Source of the DNA: Piper betle
Lineage: Eukaryota; Streptophyta; Magnoliopsida; Piperales; Piperaceae
DNA: 64,000 nt
Assembly (NCBI GenBank): GCA_033002965.1
Contig: JAURVB010014763.1
Coordinates: 17,691-81,690 of the forward strand
Direction: 5' to 3'
A program made the translations under genes and the position numbers. Shown here in pieces: positions 37,901 through 50,370 of this stretch (positions are counted from its first letter, which is position 1; each line of letters starts with the position of its first letter). Under the pieces are notes generated by a model. That model was not told the origin of the DNA, made no database searches, and was given only the letters and a program-made list of their open reading frames with translations.

Positions 37901-40799
37901 ATGTTCATACACAATTCATCTCATTAGATCACTTCATTAACTAATAATCTCATCATGCACAATTATCATGCTCAACTCGATCTACCTCATTAGATCATTC
38001 ACTATTCATTCTCAATTAATTGCATCATGCAATCATCACTACACTCATACTCATACATTTATCATGACAATTATTCAATTCTAGCATGGTATACTAACAA
38101 TCATAATCAATTTTAAATAACTCAATCGGAGGTACTTATACCTCACGTTGTCGACATTCGGCGACGGCTAGGGTTCCGTCGCGCGTCTCGGAGCTCAAAT
38201 TCGGCGCTCATCGGCGTCCGAAGCTCGATCGGGCTCCACTGGGTGAGCCCCGCGGAAGATCCGGTGAATTCCGGCGAATTCCAGAAATTCCGATTTTCCG
38301 GCGGTTTTCCGGCAGCTAATGGCGGTTTTCCGGCGACTTCCGGTGGTTTTCCGGCGACAATCGCCATCGGCGTCTACTAGCTGGATAGGGGTCATATAGG
38401 GTACCATCGGAACCGGCTCGGCGAGCCCGACTCATCTATGACCTCAGTGTGGCCAATGGAGGCGGCGGCTCGCCGGAAAACGGCAAAACAGAGGCCGGCC
38501 GTGGTGGTTGCTAGATCCGGCCGGCCACGGCGGCAACAGCCTCCGCTCCGGTCAGGAAGCGTCACTGGGTGGTCGACGGTGCTGAGGCGACCACCTGATC
38601 GTGGTGGCGATGCTCGCCGGCGGCGGAATCGGCGACGCGACCGCAACGCGGCCGCGGCGTCGCGGCGTGGTTTCCTCGCGTCGCGGCGGTCCGATGGGGG
38701 CCGGACCTGGTCGGGGCGGCAGGGCGACGCCGTGGCCGGGCTGGGCGGCGTCGATCGGCGGCCAGGCGGCGCCGGCCGTGGCGGCGGTGGCGCGCGAACA
38801 GGGGCGGCGCGGCGAGGGTTTGGGCGTGGGGGAGAAAAGTCGGGGTGAAAAATTAGTTGGGTGGCAAACTCGTAAATAATACTTGACTCGTCTCCGTCTC
38901 GAGTCAAGTATCATAACTAACTCGTATTAAATCCTAAAAAAATTCATAAAAATCGGGAAAAATCCCGTAAAATCAAACAACAACAAAAAAAATTATAATG
39001 GTATGCTCTAGAACTATCAACCCACCCAAACTGCCCGAACGCGTCCTAACGCGGTAAACGGCCTAATACTAATTCTACGATCCACTATATATAAAAATAA
39101 AAAAAAATGACTGGCATACTCTCATATATCTGATAACTCATTCTGTTCTGCTGTGTTCATGACGTTATCATCATATACTTGGGTACGCATGACCCTCATA
39201 GCTCATACACGCGACTGGCATTGGCTCGGTACACGTGTCCTGAAACTGACTCAACTCGAAAAAAATAACGGTCGACCCGACCGGTTCTAAATATAAAACC
39301 CTAACTCGAATCGTGGGTTTTACATCATGAGCAGACGTTAGTATTTAGTTTCGATGTATAGGTCGGAGTAAGAGCTCGCTGCTTAGGCACGAGGACACGC
39401 TTGGAGCTTCCACCAGGTCCGTTTAGGACTCGTTCTCTATTTTTACGCTACTCTATTATGTATTTAATTTATCATGTGCAGGACGAGTTAAGTGGCATTT
39501 TATCGGATCCCACTTAACTCAGGTCATTTAGCCAACGACTTTTCCGGATTAATAACCCTCGAGGATGAGATCCCTCAAGTTTGTTTTTGAACTTCAGATC
39601 CAGCTCACGATGCCTTCGGGCCTATTGTATAAATCCCAACCCAGACCTATATATATGTATAGTTTTCACATTTTCAGTGAGAGATTGAATGAGGGAAATC
39701 CGACTACTGTGCTACGCGAGCGGGCACGTGTGAGTCGATAGTGGGCTCTGGAATGGCGTGTGGGCCGTTTCATTCCCGAGGGATCCTGACAACTCCACCT
39801 TTGAGTTCCTCAAACCCGGATAAGTGTGGAGGTTCACGGATACTGCAATGCAGTGCATGTCTAGACTTGTGATTTCAAAGGGTACTGAAAGGCGACTGCC
39901 TGAGAGTGCTCGGCCTTCGTGCTCAAGGCCAGGAGTAATATGGAAGGTGTAGAGGGCCAAAAGGAATGAGATTTGATGCGAGAAGCGATAGAGAAATGGC
40001 TAAGGTATGAGAATGAGAAAGAAAGGGGGACGCTGTCGACCCGAGGGCGACGGCTCCCATATGTGCCCTGATGAGAGTTCTTGAGGAAATATATGGTTTT
40101 CATTCAACAGTAGAGTTTGCTCTCCTGTGCCAGATTGATATTAGTTATTTTTCGGGCCGGTAACACTCGTTACTGACGGTTTTTCTATATATATGTAGGT
40201 GAGGAATGCGAGCGATGAAAGCTGTCGGGACTACGGAGGAGCAGCACGGAACCGCGCACACATGTACCTGCCACGTGTAATGTATAATGATTGTGTATTA
40301 ATGCTGTGTGAATGATAATTAGAATGTTTTTGTCTTGATAAATTGCTTCTTATGAGACGAGCGGATAATTGTGAATGTAGGGAGCCTTGGAGTTCAGACT
40401 CGTCTCAGATGAAACGAAAGAGATAATGACTGAATGCCATAGTAAATTGTTATGTTTTATTGTATTTTGATAAAATATTTATATACCCTTGTTGTGGACA
40501 GGTTGGCCCCTATTGCACTTTTAGGGGAGATTCTGTCTGTTTTTTCGCAAATATTAATGAATTTTTATTTAAATTTCTTGCTTGCTGAATGGTTTTGTTT
40601 TGCTTGCATATCATCATATGCATGTAGGACTCCGTTAGAACCCAATTGTTCACATTCATGCATCTCATGGTTGCATCTCTATCTTAAGACGCCGAGGGCA
40701 AATCCGGATCGGCTTAACCGAACTAGTACATTAGCGAACGGTTCGGTCGCCGGTGACATTTCCGGGTCGGTTCACGGGTGAGCCGAAATAGGTGTTACA
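34941..40799 (+). mobile_element. Solo LTR, copy C, interrupted by copy D
   Basis: Starts TGTAAAACCCGTGACTCGAG and ends ATAGGTGTTACA; exact 5-bp repeat CTCTA at 34936-34940 and 40800-40804. Removing copy D (36281-39324) and one TCATG leaves about 2.8 kb that follows the order of copies B and E. The first 32 bases form a hairpin with the perfect core TGACTCGAGTCA; a second inverted pair TTGACTCGAG/CGAGTCAA is near 35352. CpG-rich block 35400-35990. No coding region. Confidence 0.88.
36281..39324 (-). mobile_element. Solo LTR, copy D, inverted inside copy C
   Basis: On the plus strand it starts TGTAACACCCCAAATCCGG and ends GTGGGTTTTACA; the exact 5-bp repeat TCATG flanks it (36276-36280 and 39325-39329). 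Outside the repeats, copy C continues without loss. It is very close to copy A read in reverse, keeps many CG sites (for example 38400-38850), and is therefore probably the youngest copy. The open frames on both strands at 38392-38907 come from the CpG-rich block and carry no known domain. Confidence 0.9.
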
Positions 40800-43201
40800 C
40801 TCTACTTGCTAGGTTTTTTTACGTTGTGATTTCGGACTGTCCGCAGACATTGATTGGGCCCGACGGACAATTCGGACAATGACTCGGTTGAACAAATTTT
40901 GTCCGACAAAAATTCGGACGGACGTGGATATTAAAATGTCTGATGTTTGTCCGACCGATGCCCACCCCTAACCATTTATCCCGCCCGAAATTATTGAGTT
41001 TTTCTTTTTCAAAAATTATCGAAACACCCCAAATCTTAACTCCCAAATTAGGATGTAAGATGGATAGGGCTGCTAGTTGAATATGTAAAACTTGTGACTC
41101 GCGTTAGAGTTTTACATTACCGAACCAATCAGTTCTAGTCAAGTAAGTTTTGTGACCCATGTGCTAAGTTGAGGCCACCTATATGTTATGAGCGATGAAG
41201 GACAAGTGTAAATTATATGATGATAACACTAGAAAAAATGATGAGAAATGAATCAGAGTATATGACAGTATGCAATTATTTTTTTTATATATTTGATCGT
41301 ATAATTATTTTTAGGCCAAATAACATATTAGCAAGCGTTATATAGCACTTTGGGTAAGTTATTAATTATAGAACATGTTATTTTGATTGTATTGTGAGTA
41401 TTATATTTTATGGGATTTTTCCATATTTGTTGGATTTTTTTGAATTTATTAGGAGTTAGTTATTATTTTTGACTTGCAGTAGAGTCGAGTCAACTTTTAT
41501 TTATGAGATTACCCCGAGACCCTCACACCGATTTTTCTCCCCCTAACCCCGACACCACCATGTTCATCATCGTCAACGCCCTCCTCGACCGCCGCACTAC
41601 TGGCGATTGTCGCCGCCGACCATTGCTTAGTTGTGGTCGTGCTATCCCCACCATTCTCGGCTACCGCCCAGCCTCCACAACACCTTGACGCCGTGCATCC
41701 CGACACCGATTTGCCCTTGTCCGAGCCACTCTGCTGCCTTCGTGTTGTCGAAACCCTCCCCCTTGACCTAGTCGAGCTTTCCCTACATTTAGTCCCGCCA
41801 TTGAGGCCGCCAAGGGCCAATTGGATAAGTAACTAACTTGACACCGCCGCCGATGATCGTTGCCGCCACTACCGCCCTCACCACCACCATAATCAGATTG
41901 AGCTCACCAACTGATGCCAACCCATAACCCCATCTCCTTGTTGGAAAAGTCGCTGGAAACTGCAAGAAAACCAGATTCGTTAAAATTCACCAAAAATCAC
42001 CAAATTTTCGCCGAATTTCTCTAGCTGAACATGATTGAACTTCGAATGCCAATAAGTGCCGAATTCAATTATCAAGTCGCGTGACGAACTCTAGTTGTCG
42101 CTGATTGCCGATGATGCGATGTATAATTAACTTCGACGTAATTACTTAAAAAGTTATAATTATTAGCACAACATGCTAGGATTTGATTGACTGATGTGAT
42201 CAATATTTTTATTATAAATAAAAATGAATTTACATGATTGAATGTATTGGAGTAAATGCTAAGGAATTAATTAAGTAAAGTAAGTATGAATTTCTAATCA
42301 AATGCAACGTAGCCTAGAAGATCTTGATATGGATTGATGCGTGTGACTTGATGTGATGAGTGCTTTGATGCGGGTGTGATATACGACGTGTGAATGCGTT
42401 ATAGTGGGTGCTAGCTTTTAGTTTTAATGTGCAAGTATGAATAGGAGCCCACCGCCTAGGCGTGTGGACACGATTGAAGCTTTTACCAGGTCCCTTTAAG
42501 ACTCGATTCTGGTTTGACTCCTTTAATCGTGATATATTTTAACAAGTAAGCAGATGTGTCGAGCGGTGGATTTATCGTATCTCACTCCACACGGGCCGTT
42601 TAGTTGCACAAATTTCTGGATTAATAACCTTCGAGGATGAGATCCTTCGAGTTATTTTTTAAAACTCAGGTGCAAATCATGATGTCTTCGGGCCTTCTAT
42701 ATTATAATCCATACCCAGGCCTATGTACATATAATTTTTTCAAGTTTTTTAATGAGATGTGAGACAAGAGAAAACTGACAACCGTGCTATGCGAGTGGGC
42801 ACGTGCCTAACTAAAGTGAGCTCTTGATTGGTGAGCAGACCATTCCATTCCTGAGGGATCCTGACAACTCTACCTTTGAATTCCTTAAACCCGGAGAAGT
42901 ATGGAGGATTGCAAGTACGGCAATGCAACACATGTCTAGACTTGTGGTTTCAAAAGGTACTGAAGGCACATACCTGAGAGTACTTGACCTCTGTGCTCAG
43001 GGCTAAGAGTGATATGGAGGATGTAGAGGATTGAAGGAACAAAAATTGATTTTCAAGTGTAAGGGATAGTTTTAAAGTGCCAAGAATGAGATGAGATATA
43101 ATAGGACGTTGTCGAGCCGAAGCTAACAACTCCTAATTAACACCCTTAGGAGAGATTCTATGAGAAGTATAAGAATGATTTCTTTTAACAAGAGAGGCAG
43201 C

Positions 43202-43690
43202 TCTCATGTGCCAGTTTGTTTATTAGTTATTTATGGACGATTAACACTCAGCTCTCATGTGCCAGTTTGTTTATTAGTTATTTATGGACGATTAACACTC
43301 GTTAGTAACATTTTTCTATTATCTATGTAGGTGATAATCTTGATGACTGAGCACTATTGGGACTACGGAGGAGCAATGATATATTACGCACACATGTACC
43401 TGCCAAATGGAATTGATATTGTGAATGATGAATTACTGTGAATGATGCAAAATGAATGTTATGAAATTTTTATTACAAGAGATGATGACCAGTAACACTC
43501 GTTACTAACATTTTTTCTATTATCTATATAGGTGATAACTTTGATGACTGAGCGTTGTTGGGATTGTAGAGGAGCAGTGATGTACTACGCACACATGTAC
43601 ATGCCAGATGGAATTGATATTGTGAATGATGAATTGTTGTGAATGATGCGAAATGAATGTTATGAGATTTTTATTACAAGAGATGATGGG
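43202..43690. repeat. Tandem duplications inside LTR copy E
   Basis: A 51-bp unit starting CTCTCATGTGCCAG is present twice (43202-43252 and 43253-43302). After it a unit of about 180-195 bp, with AACACTCGTTA, CTATTATCTAT and GCACACATGTAC, is also doubled. Other family members have a single copy. Confidence 0.85.
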
Positions 43691-43841
43691 TGAATTTGAT
43701 GAAATGTTTTGCATGTGATTAAAATTTGTGAATAGAACTAAACAAGTTGAGCAACAGAGTCTAGACTCAGCTCAAAAGATCAATAATGAATAGAATGTAA
43801 ATGTTGCAAGAAAACATCATGTTTGCTATTTGTTTTTTCAC

Positions 43842-43845
<4 letters not shown>

Positions 43846-43880
<35 letters not shown>
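43846..43880. repeat. (TA)n microsatellite in LTR copy E
   Basis: About 17 TA units, where other copies have only a short AT-rich stretch. Confidence 0.9.
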
Positions 43881-43890
<10 letters not shown>

Positions 43891-44183
43891 GACTGGGTGG
43901 TCCCTATTACACTTTTAGTAAAACTCTATCTGTTTTGTTTTAAAAATAGTTACTCCCTTTGAACTTTTCACGTGTTTGTTTTATTTTGAACCTGAATTCA
44001 TATCATAGCTTGCATCTAGGACCACAATAGAGCCTAAACATCTCATCCATGTATTGAATGCTTGCATCACCATCTTAAGACACCAAGGTTAAATTTGATC
44101 TACTTAACCGAATTAAATAAACTAGCGAACGGTTCGATTGCCAGTAGTATTTCAGGTTTGGTTCATGGGTGAACCGAAATGGG

Positions 44184-44775
44184 AACCAGCTCGTGACTAT
44201 TTAGCGTTCGGCTTGACTCAACTTGATTCGACTCGAAACTCGACATTTAAATGCTCGAGCTCGAACTCGAATCCTACAAATTGAGTTTGAACAAGACAAT
44301 GTTTGACTTGACTCTCAACTCAGTTATAACTTGAAATTGACTCTTAGCTTGACTCAAACTCGACTTAATAATATAATATAATAATATACATAAACGAGCT
44401 GGTTTCAAGTTCCTTAAAATTTAAGTATTCGAACTTGAGTCGACCTCGAACAATATCAGAAATGTTCGGTCGATTTTGAGTATATCTCAAAACTCATTCA
44501 ATTTCAAGTCGAGTTCAAATAAACTTTGAGCTATTCGAGTTGAATTCAAGCACAAGCTAAGTTCCGCTCGCTCGCTCGTTTAACCACCTTAAAGATCGAC
44601 ACGTTAGTAGTTTCATTTTGGGTCAGGATTTGAGTGTCAAAACCTAGTATATATGCTCAAAACTCATTCAATCTCGAGTCGAATTCAAACGAACTTTGAG
44701 CTATTTAAGTTAAGTTTAAGCATAAGTTAAATTTGGCTCGCTCGCTCGTTTAACCACCCTAAAGATCGACACGAT
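44184..44775. repeat. CTCGA-rich repeat with a 170-bp direct duplication
   Basis: Dense in CTCGA, GAGTC and TTCGAG strings, a composition common in decayed plant transposons. A block with AAAACTCATTCAAT, AACTTTGAGCTATT and GCTCGCTCGCTCGTTTAACC occurs twice at an offset of about 170 (near 44480-44600 and 44650-44770). No coding signal. Confidence 0.6.
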
Positions 44776-45165
44776 TTGCCTTACGGTGGCCAGGTCTGGC
44801 CAGCCTTAGCAGGATCTAGCCAGGACCCAGCCTTTAAAAAAACATTGCTATCGAATTAGACCTCTGGTGCTGGCGGTGCCGGCCAGACCTGGCCTCTCCT
44901 GGGCTAGATCTGGCCACCTTGGGTCACAGCCAGATGTGGCCATACAACCACATAGGGTCGTGGAGCCAGATGTCAGTTGCATGTTTGCCAGATCTACCTG
45001 CGACTAGCTGGATTGCTGGCCAGCTGTCAAAATGGAAGGGGTTTGTTTTTTTCCTTTTTTTATTTAAAAAATAGACAGGTTGGACAGCCAATATCAAATT
45101 GTGGTGCAAGACCCTTTTTTTTTTTGCCTCTTGCTGAGGTTAACCCATTCTCAATTTTAAATTAT
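44776..45165. mobile_element. Relic of the GGCCAG-rich foldback element family
   Basis: Repeats of GGCCAG, TCTGGCC and CCAGATCT (for example GCTAGATCTGGCCACC) are followed by a T-rich stretch and GGTTGGACAGCCAATATC, similar to the outer arm of the elements at 57.6 and 62.8 kb. Only one arm is seen, so it is probably truncated. Confidence 0.45.
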
Positions 45166-48100
45166 TTTATTCAAAATTTATTATAATTATTGACAATATA
45201 ATGAAGGTTTGTCTTATTTTAATATGAGCCGTAAGAAGCATCAAGCAAGATTAAGTGATGAAAGCTTAGATATCGTAGTTATAGAAAAGATAAATTAGTT
45301 GGAAATACAGTTTAAGTACACCGATGCATCTATGAGCTTCCAGCGGGCGCACTAACTTCCTTGGCATTGATCGTTCGAGTACGGGGACCTACATATAAAC
45401 CTGGCTTAATTATAGATTTTTTATTCCAATTTCCTTCCTACTCCTATTTATATTAATGTTTATAAATTGTATTTTAACTTCATATTTAATAATTATATGG
45501 CAGCTTAAACAAATTATATGTCAAGCTCTATAAGTACTGATGCACATTCATTTTGACATGGAAGTGACCAGTGGCGTATATAAACGATAATATATACAAT
45601 ATTTATGCATGTACAAGAACCAAAATATTCATAATGCTCTAAAGAATGTGACGTGCGAGCTGAGATGACAAGAGTGGAGTACCTTGTTTTGACTTTTCGA
45701 TGTATTGTAATTTATGTAATTATACGAACAAGACATGTTACTTGATTAAACTTCCCTTGATAAAATGTATATTTTGCACGTTCAGCAAAATAGGAAGCAT
45801 CAAAGAAAGAGTCCCCGAGTTATATAAATTCATCTAACTATATATGTACTATCCATTGACTTCGAAGGTCCAACTTCAATTATGCAGGACAGAAACAGAT
45901 AAGATGAAGTGTTAATAGTCTTGCGTTTACACGTTGTCTTTACCTTCCCTTGAACGTATAGATATGGGTGATCAATGGAGTCGATAAATATGTAAACCAT
46001 GTATAGTCGACATTTGTTATCCGAAGTTCCATGAGTTTATTTATGTGTTTGCCTCGAAATTTGTATTAAGGTCTCTGGAATTAGTTTAAGGTGTTGAATG
46101 CTGATAGCGTTTTATGTCTGCAATCTGATCGTAATTTTAATTAGCGGGTGGTACTCGTCATGTGCAAAGGGAGCAGCTCGTGTTGAAGGGTCGGCACAGA
46201 TCTATACGTGGCGGTGAATTGTGGCGAAGAGCTCTGATTTCTGAGTCTCTTTCCCCATTTACGAGGTTGTTGGGAATTATCACACAATTTTTACTTTTAG
46301 CCTCCCTATGAGGCTTTGGCATTGAAGTCTTTCTTAAACCCTTTCAAAAGATGCGGCAATTGTTTCTCTCTCTCTCTCTCTATATAATTGTTGCGATAAT
46401 CGGTTTGAGTCCTCGTCCGTTCCCATTCAACTCAATTCTGTTAAAAATCGAGTTAAAATAATATATATAGATTATATTATTAAAATTGTCTTTGAATTGC
46501 TCAATTTAAATCAATTTTGACCAATTTATAAATGATTCATGAATTATAATTATTACTAAATTTTATATATTTTAATATTTAATAATATATAATAAATAAA
46601 TAGAACATATATATATATAATATAAGATAAATCAACTAATAATCTTCTCAGTACTCATATTTTTATCCTTATTTATAATATTTAGTACTTCAAAGCTTAT
46701 AAAATTTGTTCAAAAATATCTTATTTTATAATCAATTATAACTTGATAAAAAATTTACTTCAATATTATTTTTATTTTTTTATTCCCAATAAATTAATTT
46801 TCATACAAATATATATGCAATATTAATGATCTTGCCGATTCAAAATAAGCAATGAACCAAATTAAACCAGTTCGATTCAAAAAAATTAAAATCCAATTTA
46901 ATTATCGATTCAGATTTTTACAATAATTATATATATATATATATGTATATATAAGAGTTGCACTAACATTGATGAAAATTGAAATCCGTAAGTCCAGCTG
47001 AGGACAGCTTTAGGACCATGAGAACTGATCAGTAAGACTTTGCATTGAGGAATTGATGTTATATACCTACTTCCAATAAGACAAGTAGATGGACTCAATT
47101 ATTTATGCAAACTGAGTTGACTCTAGAATCATTTATGGTGTTTATGATATTATTATTATTTTTAATGGACATAGATATTAAGAGATTATTTAATATTGGC
47201 TAATTAAAATATATATTAAAATAACAAAAATAATGGTCTTCTATGCATATGCAGGCCACATGATATTTAATATTGGCTAATTAAAATATATATTAAAATA
47301 ACAAAAAAATGGTCTTCTATGCATATGCAGGCCACATGATTAGACCTTTTCTCTAACGAGGTAAATTAGAAAGGTGGCTCATTTTTTCCTTCTCCAAGTA
47401 TAATATGATGATCCCAAATTAGCTCCAAATGAGGAGGGAATAAAAGTATTAAGAAAAACGATTTTTTGAAGATCTAAAGCTTCATTCCCTTTTAGGAGCC
47501 AAATACTTCTAATATCTAATCTAAAACCTCAATTGTTTTTAGAGGTCAAATATACATGATATTTATCTTAGGTGTTAAAGAAAAATGAGAAAAAACCCGA
47601 AAAAGGGGAAAAAAAGAGGACATAATATTTGATGTGATGTACGGGATAAAGCCCTTTATGATTGATATGAATATAAAGTAAACAAGTAAAGTTGTTTTTT
47701 TCTCAAAGCATATATTAACCAGCTTTAAAAAAACAAAAAGCATATATTAGCTTCATTTTTATTTTATTTTATAGGTAGTCAATTATTTTTTCAGGCAATA
47801 AATTAAGCTCAACAAAAAACCGACGGCCCATGACCTGTACCATTTAATATACCTGGTCTTATTTTGTCGTCTTGTGCTCCCTCCCACGTGTCCCCTTTAA
47901 AGCTCAAAGTCAAATCTCATAAAAAATAAAAAAATAAAAAGCAAGATTATGTATAGTGGTTCCCAAGTTAGTAAATTATCGTATTTGGTCTATTTATTAA
48001 TTTTTCACTAAATAAAAACTATTTGATGCAAATATGTGCCAATTCAGCCGTAAATAAATCACATAATTGGATTGAAAAAATTGAATGGAAATTTTGCAGA

Positions 48101-48700
48101 GCATCGTCTGAAGTCCTCGACCCCGTCAATAAAAAACATTGCATATTTATTTTAAATTTTATATGATTAATCTTTCATTATACAGTGATAGTATAGCAAG
48201 GATATTTAAACTCAATTTATTAATTTGATTAGCTAATTTAATTTAACGAGAAGAATTTTATATATCAACACGCCTACACGGATATATCTTTCATGTCTCA
48301 TTTAGTTTATTATCTTGGATAAAAAATCATTTTTTTTTATAATATGTTCTTACTATTATTATTTTAAACACCGTATTGTATTTTTTAATCGTGCCATATG
48401 CACGTCTTCAACTCTGGTCCTATTTAATTTATACCTAATTTTTTAATATAATTTTTTTACAAAATTTAATATTTTGTCGAAAATTATATTATTTTAACGG
48501 GTATTTAAATTAATATAAATAATAAATATATTTTTAATATTTAATGTAATATTATATATATAATTTTAAAATATGATTGAAGACGACTGAAGCAAAGTCA
48601 TGTTTTGACGAACTCTAAGTAAGTAGACCAAGTCCAAGAAAAATAAGCACACTAGCCTAAACGTAACATGTCATTGTCAAACTTCCCCAAAAGAAAACTG
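45166..48700. other. Gene-free AT-rich region
   Basis: No supportable gene. Contains a CT microsatellite at about 46365-46382, TA tracts near 46600 and 46930, and a 77-bp tandem duplication at 47188-47341. The last 100 bases form the promoter side of the DUF4408 gene. Confidence 0.55.
47188..47341. repeat. 77-bp tandem duplication
   Basis: Two nearly identical copies at offset 77 share ATTTAATATTGGCTAATT and ATGGTCTTCTATGCATATGC. They differ by a single base in the A run, which points to a recent event. Confidence 0.9.
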
Positions 48701-48729
48701 TAATAAACACCCTCCATCCCTTCCTCTTC

Positions 48730-48736
48730 TATAAAA
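48730..48736 (+). promoter_or_regulatory. TATA box of the DUF4408 gene
   Basis: TATAAAA lies 145 bases before the start codon at 48881, in a CTTCTTCTT pyrimidine-rich context typical of plant core promoters and leaders. It predicts a leader of about 110-120 bases. Confidence 0.6.
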
Positions 48737-48880
48737 CTGCCTCTTCTTCTTCTTCCCTTCGACTCTGCTCTCCATCTCCATAATATTTTCTTCTTCCCAG
48801 TACCCCAAACAAGAAGAAGAAGAAGAAGGAGAAGGCATTTTGTTTGGAAGAGCAGGTGGAAGCAGAGCTAGCTCGTAGCC

Positions 48881-49483
48881 ATGTTGGAGGAGTCTCTCCC
48901 AGCAATATGGGCGTCCATGAACAGCTGGTTCACCCCCACCGTCCTCTTCGTCCTCCTCAACATCGTCATCGGCACCATCGCCTTTTCCTCCTCCCCCGAC
49001 CGTAAACAGCCCGCCCAAGACGCCCACCACCCCGCCGCAGCCGCCCAGAACAACCTCTCCCGCACCTCCTCCGCCCTCCACCGCCTCAAGTCCATCAACC
49101 TCTACCGCCAGAAGACCGACGAGATCCAACCCGCCACCACCTTCCTCGACCCAGGCCCCTCCCCGGCGCCGCCGGCCGTCGAGGAGCACCACTTTGGGAG
49201 GAGCGTGTCGGACAGCGCCGCCGCCGAGCAGCAGCCGAAGGTGGAGGAGCCGAAGAATATGAAGAAGTGGGCTAGCTCGAAGTCGGCGTTCATGGAGCGG
49301 CCGAGGAAGGAGGAGGAGATCACCGGGGTGAGGCGGCCGGCGACGATGAGGGCGGGGAGGGTGGTCGATGAGAGCGTCGACGCCAAGGCCGACGACTTCA
49401 TTAACAAGTTTCGAAACCAGCTGAAGCTCCAACGCCTCGACTCCATCAACCGATACAAAGACATGATCAACCGAGCCAAGTAG
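48881..49483 (+). CDS. DUF4408 / DUF761 small membrane protein
   Basis: Intact single-exon gene of 200 codons. Residues 1-35 form a DUF4408 segment: ESLPAIWASMNSWFTPTVLF followed by a hydrophobic stretch (VLLNIVIGTIAF), a probable membrane anchor. The middle is low-complexity and charged (Pro/Ala-rich, then Lys/Glu-rich). The C terminus is the DUF761 motif, DDFINKFRNQLKLQRLDSI, ending in RYKDMINRAK. This two-domain layout is known from plant-only proteins such as the PAMP-induced A70 type; the biochemical function is unknown. The start is supported by a TATA box 145 bases upstream. The GC-rich sequence also opens long false frames on the minus strand. Confidence 0.92.
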   Translation: MLEESLPAIWASMNSWFTPTVLFVLLNIVIGTIAFSSSPDRKQPAQDAHHPAAAAQNNLSRTSSALHRLKSINLYRQKTDEIQPATTFLDPGPSPAPPAVEEHHFGRSVSDSAAAEQQPKVEEPKNMKKWASSKSAFMERPRKEEEITGVRRPATMRAGRVVDESVDAKADDFINKFRNQLKLQRLDSINRYKDMINRAK

Positions 49484-50143
49484 TGTAGCTAATCTGACGC
49501 CAAAACTTCTAGTACCCAAGATTCCAAACATAGTGCTCATGTACTCTTTGGTGGATTGCATTTCATATTGTCATGGATTGTTATTGAGAGGAACTATTAG
49601 TTATATTATTAGCCATAGTTTTGATGAGAATAAAGGGTGGAGGTGCAGATTCTGGTGTCACTATTGCTTGCTTGCTTTTCTTGCAGATTGTTTCTGCTTT
49701 TGGAGGTGTTGTTTGGACCACTTTTGGTACAACGGGGAAGTAAGTGTTTTGGCAGTTTGTGTTTCGTATAGCTTAGCGTTTGTGCTTTCTTTTACGAGCT
49801 TGTGCTCTGGATTTGGGGGTGTGGTACTCCTGGGAATGAAGACGGGGCCGACCGACACCGCCGCTTTTGCCTGCACATGCACATGGGATTGCTTGTTTTG
49901 CTTTGATTCTTCGGTTCGTTCCCGTTTTTGCTTCTAGGCCATGTCCTCTACTGTGTTTGAGCTGGTAATGTCCGATCCATGTACCATGGGTTATATGCTT
50001 CAAATAGACGGCAAATTTTTGAGCATATTAATCTTGGTGGTATATGTTTTACTCGGTATTTTAATCACGCATGATATAAGTTATTATGAATGGTAAATCT
50101 GAAAGGGGGTGAAATGAGAATATAAATTAGAAGCCGGTGTAGT
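49484..50143. other. 3' flank and spacer
   Basis: The first part is probably the 3' UTR of the DUF4408 gene. Open frames at 49533-49937 and its minus-strand shadows have no motif. Confidence 0.5.
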
Positions 50144-50158
50144 GATATATATATATAT

Positions 50159-50370
50159 GGGTAGAAAAAAAATTTTTACCCTTCATAATATCTGGGGTCG
50201 TTTGATTATAAAGATAATTTAAATTTAATTTAATTTTAAAAAATAATAATAATAATTTGAACCGTCTAATTAAAAAAATTAAATTAAATTTAAATTATTT
50301 TTATAATTAAATAATCCAAATTAATCAGGGGATAAAAAATTTTTTTACCATGTGCCAGATTAACTGCCTT
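50159..50370. mobile_element. Small foldback MITE bounded by TA tracts
   Basis: About 210 bases between a TA tract (50144-50158) and another (50370-50385). The left edge GGGTAGAAAAAAAATTTTTACCC and the right edge GGGGATAAAAAATTTTTTTACC are inverted; inner arms AATTTAAATTTAATTTAATT and AATTAAATTTAAATTATT also pair. It could fold into one long hairpin. The GGTAAAATTTTTACC-like edge is shared with larger TA-bounded elements at 57.6-63.5 kb. Confidence 0.7.

Larger units (their letters stand above)
34212..40970. mobile_element. Non-autonomous hAT element, host of two nested LTRs
   Basis: An exact 8-bp direct repeat ACCATTTA flanks it (34204-34211 and 40971-40978), the target size of hAT transposons. 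The left end reads CAGCGGCGGGCGTAGG and the right end, read inward, TAGGGGTGGGCATCGG: an imperfect terminal inverted repeat of the common plant hAT TAGGGGTGGGC type. Subterminal GTCCGTCCGA / CGGACGGAC motifs occur at both ends. Without the inserted LTRs it would be about 900 bp with no transposase frame. It lies about 100 bases upstream of the PRL1 pseudogene's 5' region. Confidence 0.82.
41084..44183 (+). mobile_element. LTR, copy E of the 3-kb family, 3' end lost
   Basis: Starts TGTAAAACTTGTGACTCGCG; the order is the same as in copies B and C. It ends in GAACCGAAATGGG and lacks the final TGTTACA, so the end and its target repeat are gone or replaced. Internal additions: a 51-bp tandem duplication at 43202-43302, a larger duplication of the block with GTAGGTGATAA...GCACACATGTAC (about 43308-43486 and 43487-43690), and a TA tract at 43846-43880. 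No coding region. Confidence 0.8.

Noticed and set aside
48677..49561. 294-codon minus-strand frame opposite the DUF4408 gene
   Set aside because: It mirrors the GC-rich coding sequence of the plus-strand gene, has only low-complexity Gly/Val/Leu content and no known domain.
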